Below are positions 17,712-27,518 of a stretch of 64,000 nt of DNA, in pieces. Made by a program: the position numbers and the translations under genes. The DNA comes from an uncultured Bacteroidales bacterium. GTDB lineage: Bacteria; Bacteroidota; Bacteroidia; Bacteroidales; Paludibacteraceae. The stretch lies in NCBI GenBank assembly GCA_944321895.1, contig CALUNA010000006.1, forward strand, positions 1-64,000, read 5' to 3'. Each line of letters begins with the position of its first letter. Position 1 is the first letter of the stretch. Below the pieces are notes generated by a model. The model was not told the origin of the DNA and ran no database searches. It worked only from the letters and a program-made list of their open reading frames with translations.

Positions 17712-18850
17712 AAGTACTTTTTCTGACGGCCTGGTATCCGCACCGTTATGATGCCATGGAAGGCCTTTTTGTCCGCAAGCATGCAGAGGCAGTTTCGCGT
17801 TATGCGGATGTATGCGTGCTTTATGTGAAAGAAGACTTGCACATAAAAAAAATAGAAGTAGTAGAGCAATATTTTAACCAGGTCAAAGAAGTTTATATCT
17901 ATTATCCAAGGTTGAGTTCTACGTTTATTCGCTTGTTATATTATTTTAAAGTTGTATTGCGTGGCCTGTGTTTAATTTTTAATCAATGGGGAAAACCTGA
18001 TGTTACACATGCCAATATCTTTGTCAAACCTGCTATAATTGGCTATTATTTAAAACTTCGTTATCACATTCCATATGTGGTTACGGAGCATTGGAGTGGT
18101 TATTTGCCAGCAAACGGGAGTTATGCTCGGACAAGTAGGTTTCATCAATTGTTTGTTCGATATGTGGCTTTACGAGCTTCTTGTGTAATGCCGGTGAGTG
18201 AGTCATTGGCTCAAGCTATGCAAAACAATGGAATAAAAGCGAATTATTTTGTGGTGAATAATGTGGTTGACGATTTTTTTTATAAGAAGCCAATCGTTTA
18301 TCAACCACATGATAAGATTCGCATTGTACATGTTTCGTGTTTTATGGAAGAAGCAAAAAACACGTTCGGAATATTGAGGGCACTCAAACAAGTAAGTGCT
18401 CAACGTTCTGATTTTGAGGTTGTTTTTGTGGGAACTGGTGTTGATTTCAATCATACTGTAGCTTATGCGGAGTCGTTGTCTTTTCCGGTGGGTATGCTGC
18501 ATTTTGTTGGGGAGCAAACACCGGAAAATGTTTGTATGTGGCTGTATAACAGTGATTTTATGTTGGTGTTCTCTAATTATGAGAATGCGCCTGTTGTTCT
18601 CTCGGAATCTATGGCGACAGGTACGCCAATTATAAGTAGTGCCGTTGGGGGGATTCCTGAAATGGTGTCACAAAAAGAAGGAAAATTAGTGTCAGTAAAA
18701 GATGAAGCTGCATTGCGCGATGCGATTATTTGGATGTTGGACCATTTTCAGGAATTCGATCCGGATATAATCAGAGAAACAGCCCGTAAATTTACATACG
18801 ATGAGGTTGGAAAGCGATTGTTGCAGGTATATAAGGATGCGATTTGTTGA
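17708..18850 (+). CDS. Glycosyltransferase family 4
   Basis: The 380-residue protein has the GT-B layout: an N-terminal MKVLFLTAWYPHRYDAMEG with an early glycine loop, TEHWSGY mid-protein, and a C-terminal FSNYENAPVVLSESMATGTP with the EX7E-type motif of retaining GT4 enzymes. It likely adds a hexose to a surface polysaccharide or lipopolysaccharide from a nucleotide sugar. From about 17.85 kb the sequence looks more AT-rich than the housekeeping genes, which hints at transfer. Confidence 0.88.
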   Translation: MKVLFLTAWYPHRYDAMEGLFVRKHAEAVSRYADVCVLYVKEDLHIKKIEVVEQYFNQVKEVYIYYPRLSSTFIRLLYYFKVVLRGLCLIFNQWGKPDVTHANIFVKPAIIGYYLKLRYHIPYVVTEHWSGYLPANGSYARTSRFHQLFVRYVALRASCVMPVSESLAQAMQNNGIKANYFVVNNVVDDFFYKKPIVYQPHDKIRIVHVSCFMEEAKNTFGILRALKQVSAQRSDFEVVFVGTGVDFNHTVAYAESLSFPVGMLHFVGEQTPENVCMWLYNSDFMLVFSNYENAPVVLSESMATGTPIISSAVGGIPEMVSQKEGKLVSVKDEAALRDAIIWMLDHFQEFDPDIIRETARKFTYDEVGKRLLQVYKDAIC

Positions 18851-18955
18851 AAACAATAAGTCAGGGTTGTTTTTTTTGAAGAATTGTTCCATAAAAAGTA
18901 TGGGAGCAGTAACTTAAAAAATCATTCTGACTGATTTTTAGTCATTTTTGGCAAG

Positions 18956-19804
18956 ATGAACGAAATTCGAGATAATTATAAGCATTTGTTGCTTACTCGC
19001 TTTAATATTGATTCTGGTGATGCTGCAGACTACCGTCTGAATGATGCATATCTGAAAGTACGCTTTGAATTATTTGAAAGATATTGTTTGCCTTCTGTAC
19101 AGAATCAAACGAATCAGAATTTTATATGGCTTCTTTTACTTGATGAAAATACGCCGAATGATTATAAGGACAGGATTAAGCTATATCAGAAAAAATGTAA
19201 TCGCATAACACCTGTTTATCTGCCAACACATTTGGATAATGCGAATGAAGTTTATGCGCGTATCGGTCAGGAGTATGCTTTGGATGTCGATTTTCTTGTT
19301 ACGACCCGGCTTGATAACGATGATGCACTTCATAAGGATTATGTCAAGGATGTTCAGGAAATTGTTTTGGAATCAAATTCATGGAGAACAACAGTTATCA
19401 GTTTCATGCGAGGACTACAGTTGTATGAGAAACGTGATATCGCTTTTAGATTGGAATACGTTTCTAATCATTTTGTGTCATTAATTGAGCCAACATCAGG
19501 CTCAGTTTGTTCTGCTCTTGGATACGATCACACAAAAATAACTAAAAATTTTCCTTGTATTATAAAAAAGCAGCTTCGCTGGTTGGAAGTAGTACATGAC
19601 ACGAATGTAGTCAACAATTTTTCGCCAAGTCTGCATCCACGTATATATTGGCCCAAATCAGCGGATATACTTGGATTTCCTGTCGACTTGTTGCCATTTC
19701 TTGGTGTAGTACGGGCTTTGGGCTGTTGGTTTCAGATGTATGCCACATTTCGCATAAGACAAATCAAGAAATTTTTTCGCTTATCCGCTGGTCGTATTTC
19801 CTGA
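18956..19804 (+). CDS. Putative rhamnosyltransferase-like glycosyltransferase
   Basis: The 282-residue protein matches, by eye, the putative rhamnosyltransferase family: HLLLTRFNID at the start, FELFERYCLPSVQNQTNQNF, and a central TTRLDNDDALHKDYV with a DxD-like metal site. Base composition is AT-rich like the gene before it. It lies 105 bp after the GT4 gene. Its last 41 bp overlap the 3' end of the flippase gene on the opposite strand. Confidence 0.75.
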   Translation: MNEIRDNYKHLLLTRFNIDSGDAADYRLNDAYLKVRFELFERYCLPSVQNQTNQNFIWLLLLDENTPNDYKDRIKLYQKKCNRITPVYLPTHLDNANEVYARIGQEYALDVDFLVTTRLDNDDALHKDYVKDVQEIVLESNSWRTTVISFMRGLQLYEKRDIAFRLEYVSNHFVSLIEPTSGSVCSALGYDHTKITKNFPCIIKKQLRWLEVVHDTNVVNNFSPSLHPRIYWPKSADILGFPVDLLPFLGVVRALGCWFQMYATFRIRQIKKFFRLSAGRIS

Positions 19805-21062
19805 TTAGACTCCAGAACCAACCTAATTGTGTACATGTTACAATGGCACTTCCGAAAGCATAACCGGCTATGGCAATAGTGAAATTGTGTGCAAATATTC
19901 CAATCAAAACACCGATGAGCCGTGCTGTGGCTAACAGTATTTCAAAAAAGAGTCCGGTACGTTGTTTGAAAAATAAATCAGGGATAAAACCTGTGCTGGC
20001 TACAATGAGTGAGAATGTCAACCAAGGCAGCATATAGCGGATATATATGCCGGAAATATTCCAGTTATCTCCTAATAACCATTGGGTTAAGGTTGGTAAA
20101 AAGGGAAACAGAATGCAGGAACCAGCTCCAGCAATGAGTATGGTGTAAATAACTGTCTTTTTGTAAAATGCAGTGAGAGGCCTTTGATTTTGTGCATCCT
20201 GGTTCATTTTCTGAAACAATACCTGATATACCGATCTGGAAATCATGTTAACGGGCGTAAAGGCAAGTAGGATAGCCATGCTCCAATAGCCGATTGAACT
20301 TGTCCCGAATACGGGAGTCAGTAACAGGACGGGTATTTGTCCGAAAAATTGATTGACCAATGCCCGAGCCAAAGAAAATTTTGGAAAATTTGCATATTTC
20401 TTTGCTACGTATTTGCAGCGGCTTATGCTGACATGTGCAAATTGCATGGCATATTTCCGCAAAGCCATTGTCAAACTGACAATGAATGCAGAAATGCAGC
20501 CGATAACCGACGAAACAATCAATCCGCCAGCCAGAAAACCGGAAATACCGAAAAAGTATTTTGAACCGGCGCTGATAATGCTTTGTGACAGTTGGTAAAT
20601 ACTTATGTTGCTGAATTGTTTCTTGCGTGTCAGCCAATAGTTAAGCAAATTCCATAATGCAGAACCGGCAACAAACAGCGGGAGCAGGAAATACCAGTCG
20701 GCAAGTTCTGGCGTGTTGAACAAACCGGCAATTTTGTGCCGGAACGGGATAGTCAGTGTGATAAGTGCTGTTACTGCCAGTGCGATGAAACTGCCAGTCT
20801 GGAAAAGGGCGATAGCATCCTTGTCGCGTTTGGGCAACACGATGGCATATTGGTATTCGGCGGTTGCCAGCAGCACGAGAATCCCTCCGATACTTGAAAA
20901 CAGGTTGAACAGACCAAAATCTTCAGGAGAATATAATCGCGTAATGATCGGATAAATGATTAATCCGATGGCTTGTGCCATGACATTGGCGGAAAGAAGT
21001 TTTGCCGAGTTCTTAGCCGTATCCGTGTGGATTATATGTCGTATGCTATCCAAATATTTCAT
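19764..21062 (-). CDS. Polysaccharide flippase (Wzx-like, MATE/MOP superfamily)
   Basis: The 432-residue protein has about 12 hydrophobic segments and the Wzx-type start KNSAKLLSANVMAQAIGLIIYPIITRLYSPEDFGLF. It likely moves lipid-linked sugar repeat units across the inner membrane. The ATG at 21062 was chosen because a -33/-7 promoter lies at 21083-21114, inside the longer reading frame. The gene converges on the glycosyltransferases rather than running with them. Confidence 0.88.
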   Translation of the reverse strand: MKYLDSIRHIIHTDTAKNSAKLLSANVMAQAIGLIIYPIITRLYSPEDFGLFNLFSSIGGILVLLATAEYQYAIVLPKRDKDAIALFQTGSFIALAVTALITLTIPFRHKIAGLFNTPELADWYFLLPLFVAGSALWNLLNYWLTRKKQFSNISIYQLSQSIISAGSKYFFGISGFLAGGLIVSSVIGCISAFIVSLTMALRKYAMQFAHVSISRCKYVAKKYANFPKFSLARALVNQFFGQIPVLLLTPVFGTSSIGYWSMAILLAFTPVNMISRSVYQVLFQKMNQDAQNQRPLTAFYKKTVIYTILIAGAGSCILFPFLPTLTQWLLGDNWNISGIYIRYMLPWLTFSLIVASTGFIPDLFFKQRTGLFFEILLATARLIGVLIGIFAHNFTIAIAGYAFGSAIVTCTQLGWFWSLIRKYDQRISEKIS

Positions 21063-21082
21063 TGCACAAGAACAGAATGCGG

Positions 21083-21114
21083 CAAAGGTATCAAATAATT
21101 GTGTCATGGCCAAC
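21083..21114 (-). promoter_or_regulatory. Promoter of the flippase gene
   Basis: Minus-strand GTTG (21111-21114), a 20-bp spacer and TACCTTTG (21083-21090), 20 bp before the ATG at 21062. Confidence 0.65.
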
Positions 21115-21152
21115 TGCTTGGCCGGAGATTGTGAATGGCCGTGGCAGATTTG

Positions 21153-21183
21153 TTTGCACGCAATTCATTTTTTTGTACCTTTG
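21153..21183 (+). promoter_or_regulatory. Promoter of the DUF389 gene
   Basis: TTTG at 21153-21156, a 19-bp spacer and TACCTTTG at 21176-21183. It is divergent from the flippase promoter; only 38 bp separate the two -33 elements. Confidence 0.75.
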
Positions 21184-21262
21184 TAACATCCAACGTGATT
21201 GGAGGAAACGACTTCGTGTGTTGTGCTAAAAATCTGTTTTGTTGTTGGTTATTAAGATTGTC

Positions 21263-22621
21263 ATGAAGAATTTTCTGAAAAAGATATATGTGCGGATTCG
21301 TGCCTTGGCTAATTTGCAGGACGATACGAATATTGAAGCAACGATTAGCTCCATACAAAAAAGCATAGAGTTCAAAGGTCCCAATGTCTGGATTCTGGCT
21401 TTTGCCATTATCATTGCGTCCGTAGGTCTGAATGTTAATTCCACGGCAGTCATTATCGGTGCCATGTTGATTTCGCCTCTGATGGGGCCGATTAACGGTA
21501 TTGGCCTGGCTATCGGATGCGTGGATATGGATTTGCTGAAACATTCGTTGAGGCATTTGCTTATTATGGTGCTGATCAGTCTGGTCGCATCAACTACTTA
21601 TTTTCTGCTCTCGCCGTTAAGCGATGCACAATCGGAACTGCTGGCACGTACCACGCCGACTATTTATGATGTATTGATTGCTTTTTTCGGTGGGATGGCC
21701 GGAATTGTGGCCTTGTCGCGTAGGGAACAATCAATTACGATAATTTCCGGTGTGGCCATAGCGACGGCACTTATGCCTCCGTTGTGTACGGCCGGTTATG
21801 GCCTTGCCACTTGGCAACTGAGCTATTTTTTCGGAGCATTCTACCTGTTTTTTATCAATTCCTTCTTTATCGCATTGGCAACTTTTGTCATGGTACGCTA
21901 TCTGCATTTCCCGCAGAAAACGTATTTGGATGAAAGCAGACGCAAGTTGGTTAAGAGAGGAATCTCTTTGTTTGCCTTGATTGTGATTATTCCCAGTGTG
22001 TTTATAGCTTACAGGGTGGTACGTGAGACGGCTTTCAACTCTGCCGTAATTCGTTTTGTGGGAGATATCCAGAAAAACGAATTGTTCAGTGAAGCAGAGC
22101 TGTTTAGTTCAAGACGTGAATATTCGCGCAAGGAGCCCCAAATATCCATTTCCTTCATCGGAAAACAATTGACAGAACAGCAGATAGAGTATTTGCACAA
22201 ACAGCTGGAAGTTTATGGTTTGGAAGAGGCGCATTTGGAGATTAAGCAAATGGGAGGCGGAACTTTGGATATTGGTGCCCAGACGGAATTGATTACAGAT
22301 ATCTTGAATAAAAAAGACATGCAGATCCAGCATCAGGATTCTTTAATCGGGCAGATGGCTTTGGAACTGGAAAAATTGCATGGTTCTGCCGTAGCTTACC
22401 GCAAGGTTGCCAGGGAGATAGCAGTGCAGTATCCCGTGATAGAATCATTTGCAATTACCAATGTAGTTTATACGCATACGCAAGACCTTAATCAGGATAC
22501 AGTGCCGGCAATGTTTGTCAAGTGGTCGGCAGAACCGGATACGCTTACGATTCAGAAAATGACCGAATGGTTGCGTGTGCGTCTGGAACAACCGGCACTG
22601 GTTATTTATCCGGTACCTTGA
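21263..22621 (+). CDS. DUF389 (TIGR00341-like) membrane protein
   Basis: The 452-residue protein has a DUF389 core of about six membrane segments with the repeated pattern [19 protein letters not shown] and [20 protein letters not shown] soluble C-terminal region of about 170 residues follows, with a short coiled-coil-like part. The family is an inner-membrane protein of unknown function. The start is the ATG at 21263, after the promoter. It is followed by tdk 31 bp downstream, but no functional link is evident. Confidence 0.85.
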   Translation: MKNFLKKIYVRIRALANLQDDTNIEATISSIQKSIEFKGPNVWILAFAIIIASVGLNVNSTAVIIGAMLISPLMGPINGIGLAIGCVDMDLLKHSLRHLLIMVLISLVASTTYFLLSPLSDAQSELLARTTPTIYDVLIAFFGGMAGIVALSRREQSITIISGVAIATALMPPLCTAGYGLATWQLSYFFGAFYLFFINSFFIALATFVMVRYLHFPQKTYLDESRRKLVKRGISLFALIVIIPSVFIAYRVVRETAFNSAVIRFVGDIQKNELFSEAELFSSRREYSRKEPQISISFIGKQLTEQQIEYLHKQLEVYGLEEAHLEIKQMGGGTLDIGAQTELITDILNKKDMQIQHQDSLIGQMALELEKLHGSAVAYRKVAREIAVQYPVIESFAITNVVYTHTQDLNQDTVPAMFVKWSAEPDTLTIQKMTEWLRVRLEQPALVIYPVP

Positions 22622-22652
22622 TAAAAGAACAGTAACGATAAAAAAGCAGATT

Positions 22653-23243
22653 ATGTTTTCAGAACGGGATTCACAGTCTCCGATACATCGGCGGGGCAGC
22701 ATAGAAGTTATATGCGGTTCCATGTTTTCAGGAAAGACGGAAGAGTTGATACGCCGTATGCGCCGTGCACAGTTTGCCAGACAGAAGGTGGAAATTTTTA
22801 AACCGGCAATCGATACACGCTATTCGGACATAGAAGTTGTTTCGCACGATAAAAAAGCCATTGCTTCCACACCGGTGGATTCTTCCGGCAATATATTGTT
22901 GTTGGCCGACGATGTGGAAGTCGTCGGTATTGATGAAGCGCAGTTTTTTGATGACGGCCTGGTTGATGTGTGCAGCGAACTTGCAAACCGGGGCATACGT
23001 GTTATTATTGCCGGTTTGGATATGGATTACCGGGGAAAACCTTTCGGACCTATGCCTGCGTTAATGGCAATTGCTGAAGATGTCTATAAAGTGCATGCCA
23101 TTTGTGCGCGTTGCGGTTCTTTGGCTTACGTTTCCCACCGGCTGATAGAAAGCGACAAACGGGTGTTGCTTGGTGAAACGGCCGAGTATGAACCGATATG
23201 CCGCCGTTGTTTTAATGAACTTAATCAAGGAAAATATGAATAA
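22653..23243 (+). CDS. tdk: Thymidine kinase
   Basis: Tdk phosphorylates thymidine to dTMP in nucleotide salvage. The 196-residue protein has the P-loop [14 protein letters not shown] near residue 22, the Mg/base site DEAQFFDDG, the [16 protein letters not shown] lid region and four zinc cysteines (CARC, CRRC). Length is normal. Its last 8 bp overlap the next gene. Confidence 0.95.
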   Translation: MFSERDSQSPIHRRGSIEVICGSMFSGKTEELIRRMRRAQFARQKVEIFKPAIDTRYSDIEVVSHDKKAIASTPVDSSGNILLLADDVEVVGIDEAQFFDDGLVDVCSELANRGIRVIIAGLDMDYRGKPFGPMPALMAIAEDVYKVHAICARCGSLAYVSHRLIESDKRVLLGETAEYEPICRRCFNELNQGKYE

Positions 23244-24378
23244 CGAACGCCCTTATACTTTTGACAGAACGGTGCGCCTGCTGATTGCAATAGCAGTGCT
23301 GACTGTTTTGTTCTTGTTGACAAAGCGGTTGAGCAGTGTGTTGCTGCCGTTTCTTGTCAGTTGGTTTGTTGCCTATATGATTCATCCAGTAGTGAAGTTT
23401 TTCCAGTATACATGCCGGCTGAAGAATCGGGTGCTGGCTGTGATTGTTACCCTGCTCGGTTTGTTAATTGTTTTTGCCGGCATACTGGCCATTCTTGTAC
23501 CTTTGATTTCCAAAGAGTTCAGCAAGTTGAGCGATTTGGTCTCCATGTATATGAATGGAAAGAGTGCATTGGCTTTTTTGCCGGAAACATGGCAGGTCTG
23601 GCTCCGGACATTCGTTTCTCAGCTGGATATCATAACTTTGTTGCACGATGAAAGCCTTATGGAAGCCATGAAACGTTTGCTTCCTCAATTGTGGAGCATA
23701 GTGGATAGTTCCATCAGTTTTATCATGGGGGTAGCCGTCGTTTTTGTGTGTTTGCTGTATCTTATTTTTATTTTGATTGATTTTGAAAAAATCTCACAAG
23801 GTTGGAGCGATTTTATTCCGCCAAAGTATAAACCGTTGTTGCTGGACATTACGCATGATTTGGAAACTGGCATGAACCGTTATTTCCGCGGGCAGGCGTT
23901 GGTAGCCTTGTCGGTAGGGATACTGTTTGCCATTGGTTTTTGCATAACCGGTTTGCCGTTGGCCATAGTCATTGGGCTGTTTATCGGCCTGCTGAATATG
24001 GTACCGTATCTGCAAACGATAGGTATAATTCCTTGTGTGTTGCTCGGCCTGCTGCAATCCATGGAAACAGGAACCAGTTTCTGGCTTATATTGCTCGGAA
24101 TAGCAATTGTATTCATTGTTGTCCAATGTATAGAGGACCTTTTTCTTGTCCCGAAGATCATGGGCAATGTGACCGGAATGAATCCTGCCTTGATTTTATT
24201 GGCACTTTCTGTGTGGGGGTCATTGCTTGGAATGGCCGGTATGATAATAGCCTTGCCGATGACTACTTTATTGATATCGTATTACAAGCGTCTGGTCTTG
24301 CATCAAGGAGATTATGCCGGGAATACCGCAACCTTGCCTGAAGAAGATGGAAAAATGGCAGAAGATGTGCCGGAATGA
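23236..24378 (+). CDS. AI-2E family transporter (PerM/YdiK-like)
   Basis: The 380-residue protein has about seven membrane segments and the family pattern [23 protein letters not shown] near the start and [24 protein letters not shown] in the centre. AI-2E family permeases export small molecules; autoinducer-2 transport is shown for a few, so the substrate here is open. The ATG at 23236 overlaps tdk by 8 bp and follows AAGGAAAA. Confidence 0.88.
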   Translation: MNNERPYTFDRTVRLLIAIAVLTVLFLLTKRLSSVLLPFLVSWFVAYMIHPVVKFFQYTCRLKNRVLAVIVTLLGLLIVFAGILAILVPLISKEFSKLSDLVSMYMNGKSALAFLPETWQVWLRTFVSQLDIITLLHDESLMEAMKRLLPQLWSIVDSSISFIMGVAVVFVCLLYLIFILIDFEKISQGWSDFIPPKYKPLLLDITHDLETGMNRYFRGQALVALSVGILFAIGFCITGLPLAIVIGLFIGLLNMVPYLQTIGIIPCVLLGLLQSMETGTSFWLILLGIAIVFIVVQCIEDLFLVPKIMGNVTGMNPALILLALSVWGSLLGMAGMIIALPMTTLLISYYKRLVLHQGDYAGNTATLPEEDGKMAEDVPE

Positions 24379-24476
24379 ATGCAGGAAAACCTAAAAAACC
24401 TTGTACCGGTTTGCCGACCTTTACGTGTTTTTTTGATGTGACAGTGCAGGGAGCAGATATTCTGCTATGTATATTT

Positions 24477-24515
24477 AAAGGGACCATCGCAATATGAATT
24501 TGAGATGGTCCCTTT
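24477..24515. terminator. Bidirectional terminator between convergent genes
   Basis: AAAGGGACCATC (24477-24488) pairs perfectly with GATGGTCCCTTT (24504-24515) around a 15-nt loop. It lies between the AI-2E gene and the PL1 lyase gene, which point at each other. The A/T ends of the stem give a weak U tract in both directions. Confidence 0.7.
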
Positions 24516-24535
24516 CTGAACGGCAGGTTTTTATG

Positions 24536-25954
24536 TCAGTTTAATTTTGCTCCAGCATATTCTGCGGTTGTAATTTGTTCTACAATGCTGTTGAGATATA
24601 CTTCCAGATAGGTATATCCATCTTCATTCAGGTCGTTGGCAGCTTTGCCCGGATAGTTTTGTTCCAGCCAGCCATCGGGAATTCCATCTTCATTAGTGTC
24701 AGCCGGTGCTTCCGCCGATTTATACTCCGGGTAGCCGCCCACATCTTCTACGCGGTCAATAATGCCGGCACGTCCTGTTACGGATCCTTTAAAGCGAGAT
24801 CGTCCGGTAACAAGTTCCTGCGCAAGCCGTTGGTCAACCGCATCGCGTGCATATGATGCCCCGCCATATGCAGCAACATTCATTAATGTGGCTTCTGCAG
24901 AGTGTTGCAATATGGGTGTATAGGCAAAAGGATTGTCAGAATGGCAGTTTTTACGCTTGACACCTTCTTTCAGGGATACGTGCGACCAGTCGTTGCCTTT
25001 CGGTTCATCTGCACCATATACAAAATTGTCTGCTATGTAATAGAATCCATGTCCGGGCGGTACGCTGTCGGCCTTGTTTTTGTCCATATCCACTTGTGTG
25101 ATGCGTTCCCGTTTGGAGGACGCCGTTCCCATTCCGGGTTTGAAGTAATTGGCTACGATATTGTAATGGCCGGCGCTTTCGCCGCCGTAGCTACTGTTGT
25201 CTCCCCAATTGAAAATAACGTTGTTACGGAAGTCTACCCGTTCTTCCTGAATGGATGTGCGGTATTTGAGTCCGGCACGTTTCCAGCCGTTGAAGCGGGG
25301 ATTCCGGCTCAAATGATTGGCAATCAGGTTGTGATGAAAGCTGGCATTTTCACCTCCCCAAATGCCGCCGTAGCCGTGCGCTCCTTTGGAATGTCCTGAA
25401 TTACAAAGGCTTTCGGCAATAAAACACCATTGCATGGTGAAGTCCTTGTTGTTATAGAAAGAAGCACATTCATCAACGCTCCAGCTCATGGAACAATGGT
25501 CAATAATAATATTTTTCAGTCCACGGCCGTTGATGGCATCGCTTTCCGCTTCCAGGTCGGAATGTCCGGGGCGGAAACGCATGTAGCGCACAATGATATT
25601 ATCGGCTCCCAATGTGACTTCATAATCGGCAATGCAAATGCCGTCTCCGGGGGCCGACTGGCCCGCAATGGTCAAGTCGCCGCTCTTAATGGACAGTTTG
25701 CGTTTCAGGTGTATGATACCTGACACCTTGAACATAACCGTACGCGGATATTTCTGGCTTACTGCCCATCGGAATGTTCCTACATCGCTGGTTTCGCCAT
25801 CTTCGAGCGACGTTACATACAAGACTTTGCCACCACGTCCGCCCGTTGTGTACATGCCACCGCCGTAGGCTCCCGGAAAAGCGGGTGTCTGGGCAAAAAC
25901 TTCTGCCCCTGCAAGCAGGAACATTAAACTGCATAAGACTAAATTTCTTTTCAT
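24536..25954 (-). CDS. Pectate lyase (PL1-like), secreted
   Basis: The 472-residue protein has a signal peptide (MKRNLVLCSLMFLLAGAEVFAQ) and a right-handed parallel beta-helix. Motifs include GGRGGKVLYVTSLED, the Ca2+/substrate site IIIDHCSMSWSVDECAS and the catalytic arginine region LSRNPRFNGWKRA. The C-terminus has DTNEDGIPDGW and DLNEDGYTYLEVYLNS, calcium-binding-like repeats seen in pectate trisaccharide lyases. It cleaves polygalacturonate by beta-elimination. It is last in the susC-susD-PL1-PL1 unit, 25 bp after its paralogue, and has a soluble rather than lipoprotein signal. Confidence 0.9.
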   Translation of the reverse strand: MKRNLVLCSLMFLLAGAEVFAQTPAFPGAYGGGMYTTGGRGGKVLYVTSLEDGETSDVGTFRWAVSQKYPRTVMFKVSGIIHLKRKLSIKSGDLTIAGQSAPGDGICIADYEVTLGADNIIVRYMRFRPGHSDLEAESDAINGRGLKNIIIDHCSMSWSVDECASFYNNKDFTMQWCFIAESLCNSGHSKGAHGYGGIWGGENASFHHNLIANHLSRNPRFNGWKRAGLKYRTSIQEERVDFRNNVIFNWGDNSSYGGESAGHYNIVANYFKPGMGTASSKRERITQVDMDKNKADSVPPGHGFYYIADNFVYGADEPKGNDWSHVSLKEGVKRKNCHSDNPFAYTPILQHSAEATLMNVAAYGGASYARDAVDQRLAQELVTGRSRFKGSVTGRAGIIDRVEDVGGYPEYKSAEAPADTNEDGIPDGWLEQNYPGKAANDLNEDGYTYLEVYLNSIVEQITTAEYAGAKLN

Positions 25955-25979
25955 TATTGCTAAATTGTTTGTTTTCAGA

Positions 25980-27446
25980 TTAATACAAATGTTCAACCAG
26001 ACTGTTCAGATAGACCTCCAGATTTGAATAGGGTGGTTGCAAGGTTTTTTCCTTCGCATCCGCATAAGACAGTTTGTTCAAGCCGAATGTGTCTTCCCAG
26101 TTGTCTGGAATTCCATCCAGATCAGTGTCTTTCGGGCTTTCCCCCGTTGCATATTCGTCCCAGCCGCCTACATCTGTCTGGCTGTCAATAATTCCGTTTG
26201 TGCTCCCGTTGCTGCCAGTATGGGTATAGGTACAATTTCTGACTTCCTCCACTATACGCATATCTGTCTTGTCGCGGACCAAGGATGCTCCTGCATATGC
26301 CAGGACGGTTTCATAGGCTTCGGTTGCCGTTTCCGTCGCGGCATAGGTTGTTATGTCGAATGCATCCGATGACCTGATTTGTTCTATTGAAAAAGAACTT
26401 ACTGCATTGCGAGTATCCGGTTGTATGCCTCCGTCCCAATTGTCGGCCGTAATGTTGTCATAACCTTCCATAATATTCCCGGATACATGGAATATGCCCC
26501 AGATACCTTTGGGTTGTTTATTGGAGCCATCATCGGCGTTGGGTGCAAAGATACGATAACAAACCTCATTGTTACGTGCTTTCGTTGCCGGACCGGGTTT
26601 ATAATAATTGTTAATCATGTTGTAGCTGCCGCCTTCTCCGGCATATCCTCCCAAACCGGCCCAGTTATAAATGACATTGTTCCGGAAATCGACTTTCTCC
26701 AGCTGCGGTTCGTTTGTATAGCGGCTTCCGCAGAAACGGGGAGTGCGGCTGTCATGATGCGCCAACAGATTGTGATGATAGCTCACTGTCTGTCCTCCCC
26801 AAATGCCACCGTAGCCATGCGAGCCTTTATTATGTACCGAGTTGCGCAGGCTTTCGGAAATCAGGCAATATTGCATGGTAAAATTCTCATTTCCATAGCA
26901 TGAAGCACATTCATCCGTACCCCAGCTCATGGAGCAATGGTCAATAATGATATTCTTCCGGTTTATGCAGGTCAGTGCATCGCCTTCCACCTTGTTTTCA
27001 TCACCCATGCGGAAACGCATGAAACGGATGATGACATTGTCTGCTTCTATCATTACGGGGTAACCGGCAATGCAAATGCCATCACCGGGAGCCGTCTGTC
27101 CGGCAATGGTGAGGTTACCGTAACGGATGCGCAAGGTTGTATTAAGATGTATGACACCGCTAACCTGAAATATTATGGTACGTATGGAATTTTGATTGAG
27201 TGCATATCGTAATGTGCCTGCATCATTGCTGTCTTCAAGTGTCGTTACATAATAGACACTACCTCCGCGGCCTCCTGTTGTTTGTAAACCAGCTCCATCT
27301 CCATGCTGTAAGGTTGTTATGGTTACAGGTACGGTATCATTGGGAGTTACAGCCGGTTTTTCGGATATCTCTGGTTGGTTGCAACTGGTGAATGAAAAAA
27401 AAGAGTTTAACAGAATACAATGAATAAACGCTATTCTTATGTTCAT
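25980..27446 (-). CDS. Pectate lyase (PL1-like), lipoprotein
   Basis: The 488-residue paralogue of the downstream lyase has a lipoprotein-type signal ending FFSFTSC, so it is probably lipid-anchored, perhaps at the cell surface. The beta-helix motifs are parallel: GGRGGSVYYVTTLED, IIIDHCSMSWGTDECAS and DSRTPRFCGSRY. The C-terminus keeps DTDLDGIPDNWE. The pair suggests division of labour: this enzyme on the cell, the other released. The start at 27446 is favoured over 27506 because that frame runs through the hairpin at 27465-27499. Confidence 0.9.
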   Translation of the reverse strand: MNIRIAFIHCILLNSFFSFTSCNQPEISEKPAVTPNDTVPVTITTLQHGDGAGLQTTGGRGGSVYYVTTLEDSNDAGTLRYALNQNSIRTIIFQVSGVIHLNTTLRIRYGNLTIAGQTAPGDGICIAGYPVMIEADNVIIRFMRFRMGDENKVEGDALTCINRKNIIIDHCSMSWGTDECASCYGNENFTMQYCLISESLRNSVHNKGSHGYGGIWGGQTVSYHHNLLAHHDSRTPRFCGSRYTNEPQLEKVDFRNNVIYNWAGLGGYAGEGGSYNMINNYYKPGPATKARNNEVCYRIFAPNADDGSNKQPKGIWGIFHVSGNIMEGYDNITADNWDGGIQPDTRNAVSSFSIEQIRSSDAFDITTYAATETATEAYETVLAYAGASLVRDKTDMRIVEEVRNCTYTHTGSNGSTNGIIDSQTDVGGWDEYATGESPKDTDLDGIPDNWEDTFGLNKLSYADAKEKTLQPPYSNLEVYLNSLVEHLY

Positions 27447-27464
27447 GTGTTTTTTTACTAATAG

Positions 27465-27499
27465 ACACACAAAGCACCTGAAAAAGGTGCTTTGTGTGT
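27465..27499. terminator. Strong hairpin between susD and the first PL1 gene
   Basis: A perfect 15-bp inverted repeat (465-479 and 485-499, loop GAAAA) lies 18 bp after the susD stop. No T run follows on the minus strand, so it may be an mRNA stability or partial-termination element that sets high SusCD and lower enzyme expression. Confidence 0.55.
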
Positions 27500-27518
27500 G
27501 ATTCATATTGAGGAGATT

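Noticed and set aside
17708..21062. Full capsule or O-antigen locus
   Set aside because: Only two glycosyltransferases, one FemAB-like gene and one flippase are present; no polymerase, chain-length regulator or sugar-nucleotide genes.
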